Shown here in pieces: positions 20,735-29,886 of a stretch of DNA of 64,000 bases. Below the pieces are notes generated by a model. The model was not told the origin of the DNA and ran no database searches. It worked only from the letters and a program-made list of their open reading frames with translations. Position 1 is the first letter of the stretch, and every line of letters starts with the position of its first letter. Origin of the DNA: Pseudomethylobacillus aquaticus (GTDB lineage: Bacteria > Pseudomonadota > Gammaproteobacteria > Burkholderiales > Methylophilaceae). A program made the position numbers and the translations under genes. Location of the stretch: positions 248,001-312,000 of the forward strand of contig NZ_RJVP01000003.1 in assembly GCF_003730115.1 (NCBI RefSeq), in the 5' to 3' direction.

Positions 20735-21079
20735 TCAAAAATTGAAGATGACCCACTTGGGGATGACCAGCGGCGGGTTGGGGCCGTCCATGCGTGACCA
20801 GCCGCCCTCCTGATCCTCTTTCAGCAGGTAATAGGGCTTTTTGCCACCGGCTGGTGTGATCTTCTGCATGTACAGCTCACCGTTGATACGGTATTCCTCT
20901 ACGGTATCCTCACCCTTCTGGATGATGGTCACTTCCGGCTCTGCATTCGGGTCCAGCTCCATGCCAGCTGGCGGTGGAGGCGGTTCAGGCAGTGGTTCCA
21001 GCACAGGCGGTTGACCACCTGCATAGGCCAGCACAGGCAGCACGGTAGCGAGCAACAGCAAGCAGCGAATCAGGCGCAT
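20735..21079 (-). CDS. exported DUF2782 protein
   Basis: A 114-residue protein with a signal peptide ending YAGG (about 1-20), a short proline-rich linker (residues 29-38) and the DUF2782 domain: EVTIIQKGEDTVEEYRINGE, YMQKITPAGG and PYYLL. Function is unknown. It is typically found beside thrB and polA in Betaproteobacteria, as here. The long GC stem-loop at 20700 follows its stop. Confidence 0.85.
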   Translation of the reverse strand: MRLIRCLLLLATVLPVLAYAGGQPPVLEPLPEPPPPPAGMELDPNAEPEVTIIQKGEDTVEEYRINGELYMQKITPAGGKKPYYLLKEDQEGGWSRMDGPNPPLVIPKWVIFNF

Positions 21080-21155
21080 GACAGATCCAAATCTACGGTT
21101 AATGGACTGAGTTTAGCAAAAAGCCGTCCGCACTGGGGCAGCCACTGGCAAAAAG

Positions 21156-21884
21156 CTACAAATAAAGCTGGATCTGGCGCTCGCTGGGCGAGGGCTCGAA
21201 ACCGCGTGTCTCGTAATGCTTGAAGATGGCTTCCACCACGTTTTTCGGCTCATCGATCACCTGGATCAGGTCCATATCCTCGGGCGATGCCATGCCTTCG
21301 GCGATCAAGGCACTGCGGAACCAGTCCAGCATGCCCTGCCAGAACGCCGAGCACACCAGAATGATGGGGATCTTGCGCGTCTTGCCGGTCTGGATCAGCG
21401 TCAAGGCTTCCATGAGTTCGTCCAGCGTACCAAAACCACCCGGCATCACCACATAAGCCGAGGCGTTCTTGACGAACATCACCTTGCGCATGAAAAAGTG
21501 TTTGAAATTCTGGCTGACGTCCTGGTAATCGTTGCCCTTTTGCTCATGCGGCAGCTCGATATTGAGGCCTATGCTGGGCGATTTGCCATGGAACGCGCCT
21601 TTGTTGGCCGCTTCCATGATGCCAGGACCACCACCGGAGATGACACTGAACCCGGCGTCTGACAACAGACGCGCGATCTGTTCCGTCAGCTGGTAATAAG
21701 GATGGTCAGGCGGGGTGCGGGCGCTGCCGAAGATGGAGACCGCAGGCGTGATCTGCTTGAGGCGTTCCGTGGCATCCACGAATTCTGCCATAATCTCGAA
21801 GGCATGCCAGGATTCGCGTGCGGAAGGCTGGGCGTTCAATATTTCGATATCCGTGATCTTGGGCAGCTTGCTGGCGACGCTCAT
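21156..21884 (-). CDS. TIGR00730 / LOG family protein
   Basis: A 242-residue Rossmann-fold protein of the LOG family. It has the GGGPGIMEAANKGA and PGGFGTLDELMEALT (PGGxGTxxE) motifs that bind nucleotide phosphate. Members are nucleotide 5'-monophosphate nucleosidases, first known as cytokinin-activating enzymes; the bacterial role is not settled. The start is taken at ATG 21884; a TTG at 21899 would add five residues. It is divergent from polA with about 34 bp between starts, so the two promoters must overlap or interleave. Confidence 0.85.
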   Translation of the reverse strand: MSVASKLPKITDIEILNAQPSARESWHAFEIMAEFVDATERLKQITPAVSIFGSARTPPDHPYYQLTEQIARLLSDAGFSVISGGGPGIMEAANKGAFHGKSPSIGLNIELPHEQKGNDYQDVSQNFKHFFMRKVMFVKNASAYVVMPGGFGTLDELMEALTLIQTGKTRKIPIILVCSAFWQGMLDWFRSALIAEGMASPEDMDLIQVIDEPKNVVEAIFKHYETRGFEPSPSERQIQLYL

Positions 21885-21918
21885 GCGGTGGTTATCCAAT
21901 CAATAGAAAATCTTCAAA

Positions 21919-24672
21919 ATGAAAACCTTGTTACTGGTTGATGGCTCGTCCTATCTGTACCGAGCCTTCCATGCCATGCCGGACCTGCGCAATGCACACA
22001 ACGAGCCGACCGGGGCCATCCAGGGCGTGCTCAACATGCTGCGCCGCCTGCACAAGGACTATCCGGCCGATTATAGCGCCTGCGTGTTCGATGCCAAGGG
22101 CAAAACCTTCCGCGACGACATCTACCCGCAATACAAAGCCAACCGCGCTGCCATGCCGGATGACCTGCGCCTGCAGATCGCCCCGCTGCACGAAGCCATC
22201 AAGGCCATGGGTTGGCCGCTGATCGTGGAAGACGGTGTGGAAGCCGATGACGTGATCGGTGCACTGGCCAGGCAGGCTGAACGCGAAGGCATGCGCGTGA
22301 TCATCTCCACGGGCGACAAGGACATCTCGCAACTGGTCAGCCCACAGGTCACCGTGATCAACACCATGCGCGACGCCTTCCGCAAGACCGATGAAGTGCT
22401 GGACGAAGCCGGTGTGGAAGCCAAGTTTGGCGTGCCGCCTGCGCTCATCGTGGATTACCTGATCCTCATCGGCGACAGCTCGGACAATGTGCCCGGCGTG
22501 GAAAAGGTCGGCCCCAAGACCGCAGTCAAATGGCTCAAGCAATATGGCTCGCTGGACAACATCATCGCGCATGCCGACGAGATCAGCGGTGTGGTCGGTG
22601 AAAATCTGCGCAAAGCGCTGGAATGGCTGCCGACCGCACGTGCGCTGATCACCATCCGCTGTGATGTGGGCATACGTGAACATCTCAGCGACCTGGCACC
22701 ACGCACGCAGGACAAAGACACCCTGATCCGCCTGTTCGACCGTTTTGAGTTCAAGACGCTGCGCCGCGAGCTGGAGCTAAGTCAGCCCAGCCCACCCAAA
22801 GTGGCAGCCGCCAGCCCCCTGCCTGCCGAAGGCAGCGGGGACCTGTTCGCGGCCAGCGCCGTCACCACACGCCACTATGACACCTTGCTGAGCGAAGCCG
22901 AGTTGCAGCGCTGGCTGGACAAGCTGCGTGCGGCGCCGCTGTTCTGTTTCGATACCGAAACCACGTCGCTGGACCCCCTGCAGGCCAGGCTGGTCGGCAT
23001 GTCCTTCGCCACCGTGGCTGGCGAAGCCGCTTACCTGCCACTCACCCATGACTATGCCGGGGTGCCGCAGCAACTGGACTTGGAGACCACGCTGGCTCAG
23101 GTGCGTCTCATCCTTGAAGACCCGGCGATCAAAAAAGTCGGCCAGAACCTCAAATATGACCAGCATGTGCTGGCCAATCATGGCATCGCGCTGAACGGCA
23201 TCGCGCACGACACGCTGCTGCAATCCTATGTGCTGGAAAGCCACCGTAGTCATGGCATGGACGATCTGGCCATGCGCCATCTGGGCGTCCAGACCATCAG
23301 CTTCGAAGAGGTAGCCGGCAAAGGCGCCAAGCAGATCGGCTTCAATCAGGTGGCGCTGGAACAGGCCAGCGAATATGCCGCGGAAGATGCCGACATCACC
23401 CTGCAGCTACACCAAACGCTGTACCCGCAGATCGCCAGCGATGCCAAGCTGGAACATGTGTACCGCGATATCGAGCTGCCGGTGTCCGGCATCCTGTTCA
23501 AGATCGAACGCAACGGCGTGCTCATCGATGCGGCCATGCTGGGCCGCCAAAGCCACGAACTGGGCATCAGGCTGCAGGAGCTGGAACAGCAGGCGCATGC
23601 GCTGGCAGGCCAGCCCTTCAACCTGGGCTCACCCAAACAGCTGCAGGAGATCCTGTTCGGCAAACTGGGCATCAAGCCGCTGAAAAAGACACCGAGCGGT
23701 GCGCCGTCTACCGACGAAGATGTACTGCAGGAACTGGCGCTGGACCACGCCCTGCCCAAGGTGATCCTAGAACATCGCGGCATGGCCAAACTGAAGTCCA
23801 CCTACACCGACAAGCTGCCACGCATGGTCAACCCGGCCACCGGCCGCGTGCATACCAGCTACAGCCAGGCCGTGGCCGTCACCGGCCGCCTGGCCAGCTC
23901 GGACCCCAATCTGCAGAACATCCCTGTGCGCACCGCAGAAGGTCGCCGCATCCGCGAAGCCTTCGTCGCCGCGCCGGGCAGCGTCATCGTTTCGGCCGAC
24001 TATTCGCAGATCGAGCTGCGCATCATGGCGCACCTGTCACAGGACGCCGGTCTGCTGGCCGCCTTCGCGGCCGGTGAGGATATCCACCGCGCCACCGCCG
24101 CCGAGATCTTCGGCGTGGAACGCAGCGCCGTCGATCACGAGCAGCGCCGCTATGCCAAAGTGATCAACTTCGGGCTGATCTACGGCATGTCCGCCTTCGG
24201 GCTGGCGCAGAACCTCAACATCGATCGCAGTGCCGCCGCGAGCTACATCGAACGCTATTTCGCGCGCTACCCCGGCGTGCGTGACTACATGCAGAACACG
24301 CGCGAACAAGCCAAGGCGCAGGGTTATGTGGAAACCCTGTTCGGCCGCCGATTGTGGGTGCCGGAGATCAACAGCCCGAACGGCATGCGCCGTGCCGGTG
24401 CCGAGCGCGCCGCCATCAACGCGCCCATGCAGGGCACCGCTGCCGACCTGATCAAACTGGCTATGATTGCCGTGCAAGGCTGGCTGGAATCCGCGCAACT
24501 CAGCACCAAGCTCATCATGCAGGTGCACGATGAACTGGTGCTGGAAGTGCCGGATGCCGAACTGGAGCTGGTCAAGCACACGCTGCCGCTACTGATGCAG
24601 GACGTGGCCAAGCTGGACGTGCCGCTACTCGCGGAAGTGGGCATAGGCAGCAACTGGGAAGAAGCGCACTAG
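21919..24672 (+). CDS. polA: DNA polymerase I
   Basis: A 917-residue replication and repair polymerase. The 5'-3' exonuclease domain is at the N-terminus (LLVDGSSYLYRAF, FDAKGKTFRDD, STGDKDISQL). The 3'-5' exonuclease domain keeps its first catalytic aspartate (FDTETTSLDPL) and a later NLKYDQHVL, so proofreading is probably active. The polymerase motifs are VSADYSQIELR, RRYAKVINFGLIYGMS and QVHDELVLEV. Length matches the family. Confidence 0.97.
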   Translation: MKTLLLVDGSSYLYRAFHAMPDLRNAHNEPTGAIQGVLNMLRRLHKDYPADYSACVFDAKGKTFRDDIYPQYKANRAAMPDDLRLQIAPLHEAIKAMGWPLIVEDGVEADDVIGALARQAEREGMRVIISTGDKDISQLVSPQVTVINTMRDAFRKTDEVLDEAGVEAKFGVPPALIVDYLILIGDSSDNVPGVEKVGPKTAVKWLKQYGSLDNIIAHADEISGVVGENLRKALEWLPTARALITIRCDVGIREHLSDLAPRTQDKDTLIRLFDRFEFKTLRRELELSQPSPPKVAAASPLPAEGSGDLFAASAVTTRHYDTLLSEAELQRWLDKLRAAPLFCFDTETTSLDPLQARLVGMSFATVAGEAAYLPLTHDYAGVPQQLDLETTLAQVRLILEDPAIKKVGQNLKYDQHVLANHGIALNGIAHDTLLQSYVLESHRSHGMDDLAMRHLGVQTISFEEVAGKGAKQIGFNQVALEQASEYAAEDADITLQLHQTLYPQIASDAKLEHVYRDIELPVSGILFKIERNGVLIDAAMLGRQSHELGIRLQELEQQAHALAGQPFNLGSPKQLQEILFGKLGIKPLKKTPSGAPSTDEDVLQELALDHALPKVILEHRGMAKLKSTYTDKLPRMVNPATGRVHTSYSQAVAVTGRLASSDPNLQNIPVRTAEGRRIREAFVAAPGSVIVSADYSQIELRIMAHLSQDAGLLAAFAAGEDIHRATAAEIFGVERSAVDHEQRRYAKVINFGLIYGMSAFGLAQNLNIDRSAAASYIERYFARYPGVRDYMQNTREQAKAQGYVETLFGRRLWVPEINSPNGMRRAGAERAAINAPMQGTAADLIKLAMIAVQGWLESAQLSTKLIMQVHDELVLEVPDAELELVKHTLPLLMQDVAKLDVPLLAEVGIGSNWEEAH

Positions 24673-24770
24673 AACGGGATGGCAGCAGAGCCTGCTGAAC
24701 ATCAGTGCACATCCGCTCGGGCTCAGCGAGCGTGGTCCAGGTGTTGATGCCAGTGATTGACGCTAACTAC

Positions 24771-24800
24771 TACTGCTATCTATTACTGCTATCTATTATT
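24771..24800. repeat. tandem 13-bp repeats at the 3' end of the BFD-like gene
   Basis: Two exact 13-bp copies (TACTGCTATCTAT) at 24771-24783 and 24784-24796, with a diverged third following. The second copy covers the stop region of the BFD-like gene, so slippage here would change its C-terminus. Confidence 0.75.
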
Positions 24801-25097
24801 GCTACTAGGCGACTCACCACACTGGCTGGCGACATCATCCTTCGCTGACCCGCCACAACTGGCGGCCACATCCGTGGCTGCGGATGCGCTAGCAGCTGCT
24901 TCGGTCGCCTGGGCCAGCTCTTCCAGATAGACGCCTATGTCCCACTCGCAGCCGCCGCAACCACTCAGCGCCCCCGTCCAGCGCGAGATGCCGTCCATGT
25001 CGCGGCCGCCCAGGAACAGCTCGCGTATCTGGCCGCGTCTGGTGCCGCTGCAATAGCACAACACTTCGTCGTCAGGGTTCTTTTGATCGTCAGCCAT
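24789..25097 (-). CDS. BFD-like [2Fe-2S] protein with extra Cys-rich tail
   Basis: A 102-residue protein. Residues 10-60 match the bacterioferritin-associated ferredoxin-like [2Fe-2S] domain, with cysteines C14, C16, C47 and C50 (CYC...GCGGC). A tail of about 40 residues, rich in alanine and serine and carrying two more cysteines (C81, C93), is unusual. BFD domains release iron from ferritin or deliver electrons. ATG 25097 (MADDQKN) is preferred; ATG 25151 would add 18 residues. A ferritin lies about 20 kb away, so a link is speculative. Expression signals are weak. Confidence 0.7.
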   Translation of the reverse strand: MADDQKNPDDEVLCYCSGTRRGQIRELFLGGRDMDGISRWTGALSGCGGCEWDIGVYLEELAQATEAAASASAATDVAASCGGSAKDDVASQCGESPSSNNR

Positions 25098-25343
25098 GCA
25101 ATAGATATTTGAAAATGGATATTTGAATATGCTGGTTAACCAGTTGAGCATTCATTTTAAGGCCAGCCGTGTTGCTGGAATAGCCACACACAACGAAAAG
25201 CGCGCAAAACCTTTTAGAGGGGGCATTAGCAACAGCAGCGAACCCGAATCGATGCCACATGGTCAACATAGGCACGTAGTCGTTTTAACGTAGTCCTTAC
25301 TCAAATCAAGCGCAAACCACCCACTATTGATACACTTGATGCA

Positions 25344-25634
25344 ATGAACAAAAGCCTCGCCATTGAATTGCTGAAGAAGCACAAAAGCATCCTGACACAA
25401 CGGTTTGGCGTCAGTCAGTTGGCATTGTTCGGCTCCACCGCACGTAACGAGGCCACCGAGCATAGCGATATTGACATTCTGGTCGATTTCGATGGGCCTG
25501 CATCTTCAGAACGCTACTTTGGCGTGCAGTTCTATCTTGAGGATTTGTTGGACAAGCCCGTTGATCTGGTCACTCATAAAGCGCTGCGCAAAGAGTTGCG
25601 GCCTTATATCGAACGCGAAGCGATTCGTGTCTGA
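25344..25634 (+). CDS. mntA: MntA-type minimal nucleotidyltransferase, antitoxin
   Basis: A 96-residue nucleotidyltransferase with GSx10DxD (G30, S31, D42, D44) and a third acidic residue D74 in PVDLVT. In the type VII HepT/MntA systems this enzyme adds AMP to the toxin's tyrosine and silences it. The stop overlaps the next gene's GTG start by 8 bp, consistent with a co-translated antitoxin-toxin pair. The upstream region has no obvious strong ribosome site. Confidence 0.88.
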   Translation: MNKSLAIELLKKHKSILTQRFGVSQLALFGSTARNEATEHSDIDILVDFDGPASSERYFGVQFYLEDLLDKPVDLVTHKALRKELRPYIEREAIRV

Positions 25635-25992
25635 GAAAATCGCAAATCCGCACGCCGGGCCAGACCGAGAATGGCGTTTTTATATCGCCGATATGATGGC
25701 GTTTGCGGAGAAAGTCGAGCTATACACGCAAGGTATGGGTCAATCCGAGTTTGTGGTCAGCGGTCTGAATTACGATGCCACGGTCCGCAATCTGGAACTC
25801 ATCGGCGAAGCAGCAACGCATATTCCACTTTCGGTACGCGCCCAGCATGAGAACATCCCGTGGCGCACTGTCATTGCCACCCGAAACCGACTGATACATG
25901 GCTATCTTGGTATCGATAATGACACGCTGTGGAGCATTATCAAAACCGATATCCCTGCCCTCATCCGGCAGCTAAACACTATTAACTTTTAG
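25627..25992 (+). CDS. hepT: HepT-type HEPN RNase toxin
   Basis: A 121-residue HEPN-domain protein. The RNase motif Rx4-6H is R86 to H91, in RNRLIHGY. The following tyrosine Y93 (Rx4HxY) is the site AMPylated by MntA in characterised pairs. GTG 25627 overlaps mntA by 8 bp and is the natural start; the longer open frame back to 25405 only shadows mntA. It likely cuts RNA when unmodified and is neutralised by MntA. The motif is intact, so I expect an active toxin. Confidence 0.85.
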   Translation: MSEKIANPHAGPDREWRFYIADMMAFAEKVELYTQGMGQSEFVVSGLNYDATVRNLELIGEAATHIPLSVRAQHENIPWRTVIATRNRLIHGYLGIDNDTLWSIIKTDIPALIRQLNTINF

Positions 25993-26009
25993 CATTTTCT
26001 CAGCTCACC

Positions 26010-26783
26010 ATGTCATCCCACTCGCCCTACTTAGGCACTTACATCATTGGCGCTTACATCATCGGCGACGAGATACTGTCCGGCAAACGTCAGGACAAAC
26101 ACCTCAGTCGAGTTATCGAAACACTGGGCGCACGCGGCCTGTCGCTTTCCTGGGCAGTCTATCTGGGGGACGAACCAGCACGCATCACGGCGGCGTTACA
26201 GCGCTCGTTGGCCACCAGCGACATCGTGTTCAGCTTTGGCGGCATCGGTGCCACGCCAGACGATTTCACGCGCCAGTCGGCCGCTGCTGCACTGGGCGTG
26301 CCCATAGAACGTCATGCGGGTGCGGTCGCCGAGATCGAAGCACGTTTTGGCGATGCGGCTTATCCCAAGCGTGTGCTGATGGCAGATTTCCCGCAAGGTG
26401 CCAGCCTGATCCCCAACCCGGTCAACCGCGTGGCCGGGTTCTCGGTAGGCAGCCATTATTTTCTGCCCGGCTTCCCGGAGATGGCCTGGCCGATGATGGA
26501 ATGGGTGCTGGATACACACTACGCTCAACTATTCCACCAGCGCGACCATGCTGAAGCCTCCATTCTGGTGTTCGATGCCGGTGAAAGTCAGCTCATCGAC
26601 CTGATGAACGCCGTGGTCAATCAATTTCCAGATCTCAAGCTGTTCAGCCTGCCCAAGCTGGATGTACGCCGCACCATCGAGCTGGGTGTCAAAGGTCAGG
26701 CCAGTAAGGTGGCTGACGCCATGAACATGATCTGCCACGGTGTCAGCAGCGCAGGCTTTGAGTGGCATGCGCTGAGCACATGA
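26010..26783 (+). CDS. molybdopterin-binding (CinA N-terminal-like) protein
   Basis: A 257-residue protein with the MoCF-biosynthesis/CinA N-terminal fold. Key blocks are [23 protein letters not shown], then the [17 protein letters not shown] nucleotide-binding loop and [22 protein letters not shown]. The second half is diverged. The N-terminus carries an odd 15-bp duplication giving YIIGAYIIG, where relatives have one such unit. The YkgJ-like gene follows with a 4-bp ATGA overlap. Cytosolic; role unsettled (nicotinamide or molybdopterin-like metabolism by family). Confidence 0.82.
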   Translation: MSSHSPYLGTYIIGAYIIGDEILSGKRQDKHLSRVIETLGARGLSLSWAVYLGDEPARITAALQRSLATSDIVFSFGGIGATPDDFTRQSAAAALGVPIERHAGAVAEIEARFGDAAYPKRVLMADFPQGASLIPNPVNRVAGFSVGSHYFLPGFPEMAWPMMEWVLDTHYAQLFHQRDHAEASILVFDAGESQLIDLMNAVVNQFPDLKLFSLPKLDVRRTIELGVKGQASKVADAMNMICHGVSSAGFEWHALST

Positions 26784-27094
26784 GCAGCTTGTCCAGCGTC
26801 ACTTGCCGCACCGGCTGCGGGGCCTGCTGTATTGCGCCCTCCATCACCAGCCCCATCCCGGGCATGCCGGAAGGAAAACCTGCTGGCGTACCGTGCGTGC
26901 AACTGCTGGAGGATAGGCGCTGTGCCTTGTTCGGCAAGCCGGAGCGGCCAGCGTTCTGTGGCGGGCTACAAGCCAGTACCGAGATGTGCGGGCCAGACCG
27001 CCAGCATGCCCTGCACTGGCTGGGGCGTCTGGAAGCACTCACCCGCCCGGAGCCGCCGCTGTCTCCTGCATGGCATACACAGCCAGACCACTGA
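26780..27094 (+). CDS. YkgJ family cysteine-cluster protein
   Basis: A 104-residue protein of the YkgJ type, with cysteines in [28 protein letters not shown] and EMCG, probably a zinc or Fe-S binder. Function is not known for the family. The ATG overlaps the upstream stop by four bases, showing translational coupling. Its last 56 bp overlap the 3' end of the convergent MFS gene. Confidence 0.82.
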   Translation: MSSLSSVTCRTGCGACCIAPSITSPIPGMPEGKPAGVPCVQLLEDRRCALFGKPERPAFCGGLQASTEMCGPDRQHALHWLGRLEALTRPEPPLSPAWHTQPDH

Positions 27095-28340
27095 TCGCTG
27101 CCATCACCGACATGTAAGCACCCACTAGCGCCAAACCACCATAGTTAGCCAGCAGCTGCGACACAAACGGCGCAATGGAGGCACCAAGGATACCGCCCAG
27201 GTTGTAGGCCAGCCCGGCCCCGCTATAGCGCACCGCCACCGGGAATTGTTCAGGCAGATAAGCGCCCATGGGCGCAAAGGTCGCCCCCATCAGCAACAAG
27301 GCCAGCGACAGAAACAACAGCACCAGCGCTGGGGAACCGCTGGTCATCAGCGGTTCCAGCGCAAAGCCCAGCAACACCGCAGCAGCACAGCTCAGCATCA
27401 ACACCGGCCGTCGGCCGAAACGGTCACTCAAGCCTGCAGACAAGGGCGTCACCAGCGCCATGCACAGCACTGCCACGGTCAACATCCACAAAAAGTCAGT
27501 CCGCGGGATCTGCAAGCTGCTGGTACCGTAACTCAGACAGAACACCGTGGCGGTATAGAACAGGTTGTAGCACACCCCCATGGCCAGCGCGCCCAGCAGG
27601 ATGCGGCGCCAATGCTGCTGGAGCAAAGGCCACAACGGCGCACGATGGGTCTGCTTGCTGGCCAATGCTGCCGCAAAGGCGGGCGTCTCGGTGAGCTGAA
27701 AACGCACATACAAGCCCACCATCACCAGCAGGGCACTGGCCAGGAAAGGCAGACGCCAGCCCCACTGCTTGAATTCGGCTGCGCTGAGCAGGCTGGCCAG
27801 CGCCAGAAAACTCAGTGTCGCCAGCAGGAAGCCGACCGACGGACCCAACTGCGGGAACATGCCGAACCAGCCGCGCTTATCCGCAGGCGCATGCTCGGTC
27901 GCCAGCAAGGCCGCACCACCCCACTCACCACCCAGGCCCAACCCCTGGCCGAAACGCAGCACACACAGCGCGATGGGCGCCCACACGCCCCAGCTATCGT
28001 AGCCGGGCAGCAGGCCGATCAACAGCGTGGAGACGCCCATCACCAGCAAGGAGGCGGCCAGCGTGGCCTTGCGTCCGATGCGGTCTCCAAAATGGCCGAA
28101 CAGAATGGCGCCCAGCGGCCGTGCGATGAAGGCCAGGCCAAAGGTCAGAAAGGCATTGAGCGCCTGCGCGGTGGGGTCGCTCTGCGGAAAGAATACCTGA
28201 CCGATCACCAGCGCGGCGGCCATGGCGTAGATGTAAAAGTCGTAGAACTCGATGGCCGTACCGATGAAACTGGCAAATGCGATGTGCGCTGTGGATGGTG
28301 CGGCTGGCTTCATAGCGGCTAGAGGTGAAGCTGTAGTCAA
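27039..28340 (-). CDS. MFS permease, metabolite:H+ symporter (MHS) type
   Basis: A 12-helix secondary transporter of about 433 residues. The opening block is [20 protein letters not shown], with [13 protein letters not shown] and, in the second half, [12 protein letters not shown] loop motifs, typical of ProP/KgtP/ShiA-type MHS carriers. The substrate cannot be assigned. The start is taken as TTG 28340, which has a GGGAG site at 28348-28352; ATG 28313 is the alternative. Longer starts would read through the 27-bp repeat region. The last 56 bp overlap the YkgJ gene tail-to-tail. Confidence 0.8.
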   Translation of the reverse strand: MTTASPLAAMKPAAPSTAHIAFASFIGTAIEFYDFYIYAMAAALVIGQVFFPQSDPTAQALNAFLTFGLAFIARPLGAILFGHFGDRIGRKATLAASLLVMGVSTLLIGLLPGYDSWGVWAPIALCVLRFGQGLGLGGEWGGAALLATEHAPADKRGWFGMFPQLGPSVGFLLATLSFLALASLLSAAEFKQWGWRLPFLASALLVMVGLYVRFQLTETPAFAAALASKQTHRAPLWPLLQQHWRRILLGALAMGVCYNLFYTATVFCLSYGTSSLQIPRTDFLWMLTVAVLCMALVTPLSAGLSDRFGRRPVLMLSCAAAVLLGFALEPLMTSGSPALVLLFLSLALLLMGATFAPMGAYLPEQFPVAVRYSGAGLAYNLGGILGASIAPFVSQLLANYGGLALVGAYMSVMAAISGLAVYAMQETAAAPGG

Positions 28341-28382
28341 GACGATGCTCCCATGACGAGGACGTTGCATCAGTCTGACATA

Positions 28383-28463
28383 GAGCTCGCAGGCGCGACG
28401 GAAAAAATAGAGCCCGCAGGTGCGTCGCAAAAAACACAGCCTGCGAGTGCATCGCAAAAAATC
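28383..28463. repeat. three tandem 27-bp repeats
   Basis: Three diverged 27-bp units at 28383-28409, 28410-28436 and 28437-28463. On the plus strand they lie in a 60-codon open frame (28353-28535) and read as nine-residue units such as EPAGASQKT. Most differences between units are synonymous in that frame but not in the minus frame. They lie upstream of the MFS start. Confidence 0.75.
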
Positions 28464-28606
28464 GTATTGCCGCCACCTGTTGTACGCGTACACAACATGC
28501 AGCAGGCCCACCGTACACAGCGCTATAAACGCTGACAGAATTGTTTCCTAGCCAGCACGATTGCATATAAAATAAGCACCTTTCGCGTTAACAGAATCCC
28601 ACTTTC

Positions 28607-29629
28607 GTGCAGATCGGCCCTCACTTACTCAAGAACAACCTTGTCGTTGCGCCCATGGCTGGCGTGACCGACCGGCCTTTCCGCATGTTGTGCAAGAAGA
28701 TGGGCGCTGGTCTGGCCGTTTCCGAGATGGTGACCTCCAACTCGCTGCTGTACGGCAGTGCCAAGACGCTGCGCCGTGCCAACCACGAAGGTGAAGTCAG
28801 CCCGATCTCGGTGCAGATCGCCGGTGCCGACCCGCAGATGATGGCGGAAGCCGCGCGCTACAACGTGGACCGTGGTGCCCAGATCATCGACATCAACATG
28901 GGCTGCCCGGCCAAAAAGGTCTGCAATGTGATGGCAGGCTCCGCGCTGCTCAAGGATGAACCGCTGGTGGCGCAGATCCTGCGCGCCGTGGTGAATGCCG
29001 TGGATGTGCCGGTCACCCTCAAGATACGCACCGGCTGGGACAAGGCCAACCGCAATGCCATCGCCATCGCGCGCATGGCAGAAGACATCGGCGTACAGGC
29101 CCTGGCCATGCACGGCCGCACCCGTGCCTGTGCTTACACGGGCGATGCCGAATACGACACCATCGCTGCCGTGAAGCAGTCCATCAAGATCCCGCTGATC
29201 GCCAATGGCGACATCACCACCCCGGAAAAAGCCAGGCTGGTGCTGGACCACACTGGCGCTGACGCGGTGATGATAGGCCGTGCCGCCCAGGGCAGGCCGT
29301 GGATCTTCCGCGAGATCGAACACTTCCTGAACACCGGCACCCACCTGCTGCCGCCCACGGTCACCGAGATCCATACCGTCATGCTGGAACACCTGCATGA
29401 CCTGTACGAGTTTTACGGTGTGGAGACCGGCGTGCGTGTCGCGCGCAAACACATCTCCTGGTACACCAAGGGCCTGGTCGGCTCGGCCAATTTCCGTCAT
29501 GAGATGAACCAGCTGCCCACCATGGAAATGCAACTGCACGCCATCAACAGCTTCTTTGCCCAGCTGCACGAGCAAGGCGAGCGCCTGCAATATGTGGCGC
29601 TCAGCGACGCGGAGGCGCTGGCAGCATAA
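28607..29629 (+). CDS. dusB: tRNA-dihydrouridine synthase B
   Basis: A 340-residue FMN-dependent enzyme reducing uridines in tRNA. Family motifs: VVAPMAGVTDRPFR, DINMGCPAKKVC with the catalytic cysteine, LKIRTGWD, ALAMHGRTRA and IANGDITTPEKA. It begins at GTG 28607. The one-base overlap with fis (TAATG) reproduces the classic dusB-fis operon of proteobacteria, where dusB leads and fis follows. Confidence 0.93.
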   Translation: MQIGPHLLKNNLVVAPMAGVTDRPFRMLCKKMGAGLAVSEMVTSNSLLYGSAKTLRRANHEGEVSPISVQIAGADPQMMAEAARYNVDRGAQIIDINMGCPAKKVCNVMAGSALLKDEPLVAQILRAVVNAVDVPVTLKIRTGWDKANRNAIAIARMAEDIGVQALAMHGRTRACAYTGDAEYDTIAAVKQSIKIPLIANGDITTPEKARLVLDHTGADAVMIGRAAQGRPWIFREIEHFLNTGTHLLPPTVTEIHTVMLEHLHDLYEFYGVETGVRVARKHISWYTKGLVGSANFRHEMNQLPTMEMQLHAINSFFAQLHEQGERLQYVALSDAEALAA

Positions 29630-29862
29630 TGGCGAATTGTGAAATGGCGATCAGCGTTAAAAAAGCGCTGGATGATTACTTCCGTGACCTCGATGGTCAG
29701 CCACCGCATGCCGTCTACGACATGGTGCTGGCCTGCATGGAAAAGCCTTTGCTGGAATACGTGCTGCACCGTGCAGGCGGCAACCAAAGCAAGGCCGCCG
29801 ACATCCTTGGGCTCAACCGCAACACCTTGCGCAAGAAGCTCAAAGAGTACGACCTTCAATAA
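29629..29862 (+). CDS. fis: Fis family nucleoid-associated regulator
   Basis: A 77-residue protein with the Fis-type C-terminal helix-turn-helix (GGNQSKAADILGLNRNTLRKKLKEYDL). The N-terminal part is shorter than in E. coli Fis and lacks most of its arm, typical of the betaproteobacterial form. ATG 29629 overlaps the dusB stop by one base; ATG 29644 (MAISVKK) is an alternative start. It is followed 24 bp later by purH, so growth-related control may extend to purine synthesis. Confidence 0.88.
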   Translation: MANCEMAISVKKALDDYFRDLDGQPPHAVYDMVLACMEKPLLEYVLHRAGGNQSKAADILGLNRNTLRKKLKEYDLQ

Positions 29863-29886
29863 TCCCTTCCTTTTTTAAGACAGATC

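Noticed and set aside
25405-25992. 195-codon version of hepT
   Set aside because: The first 74 codons are out of frame with mntA; the HEPN family start is at 25627.
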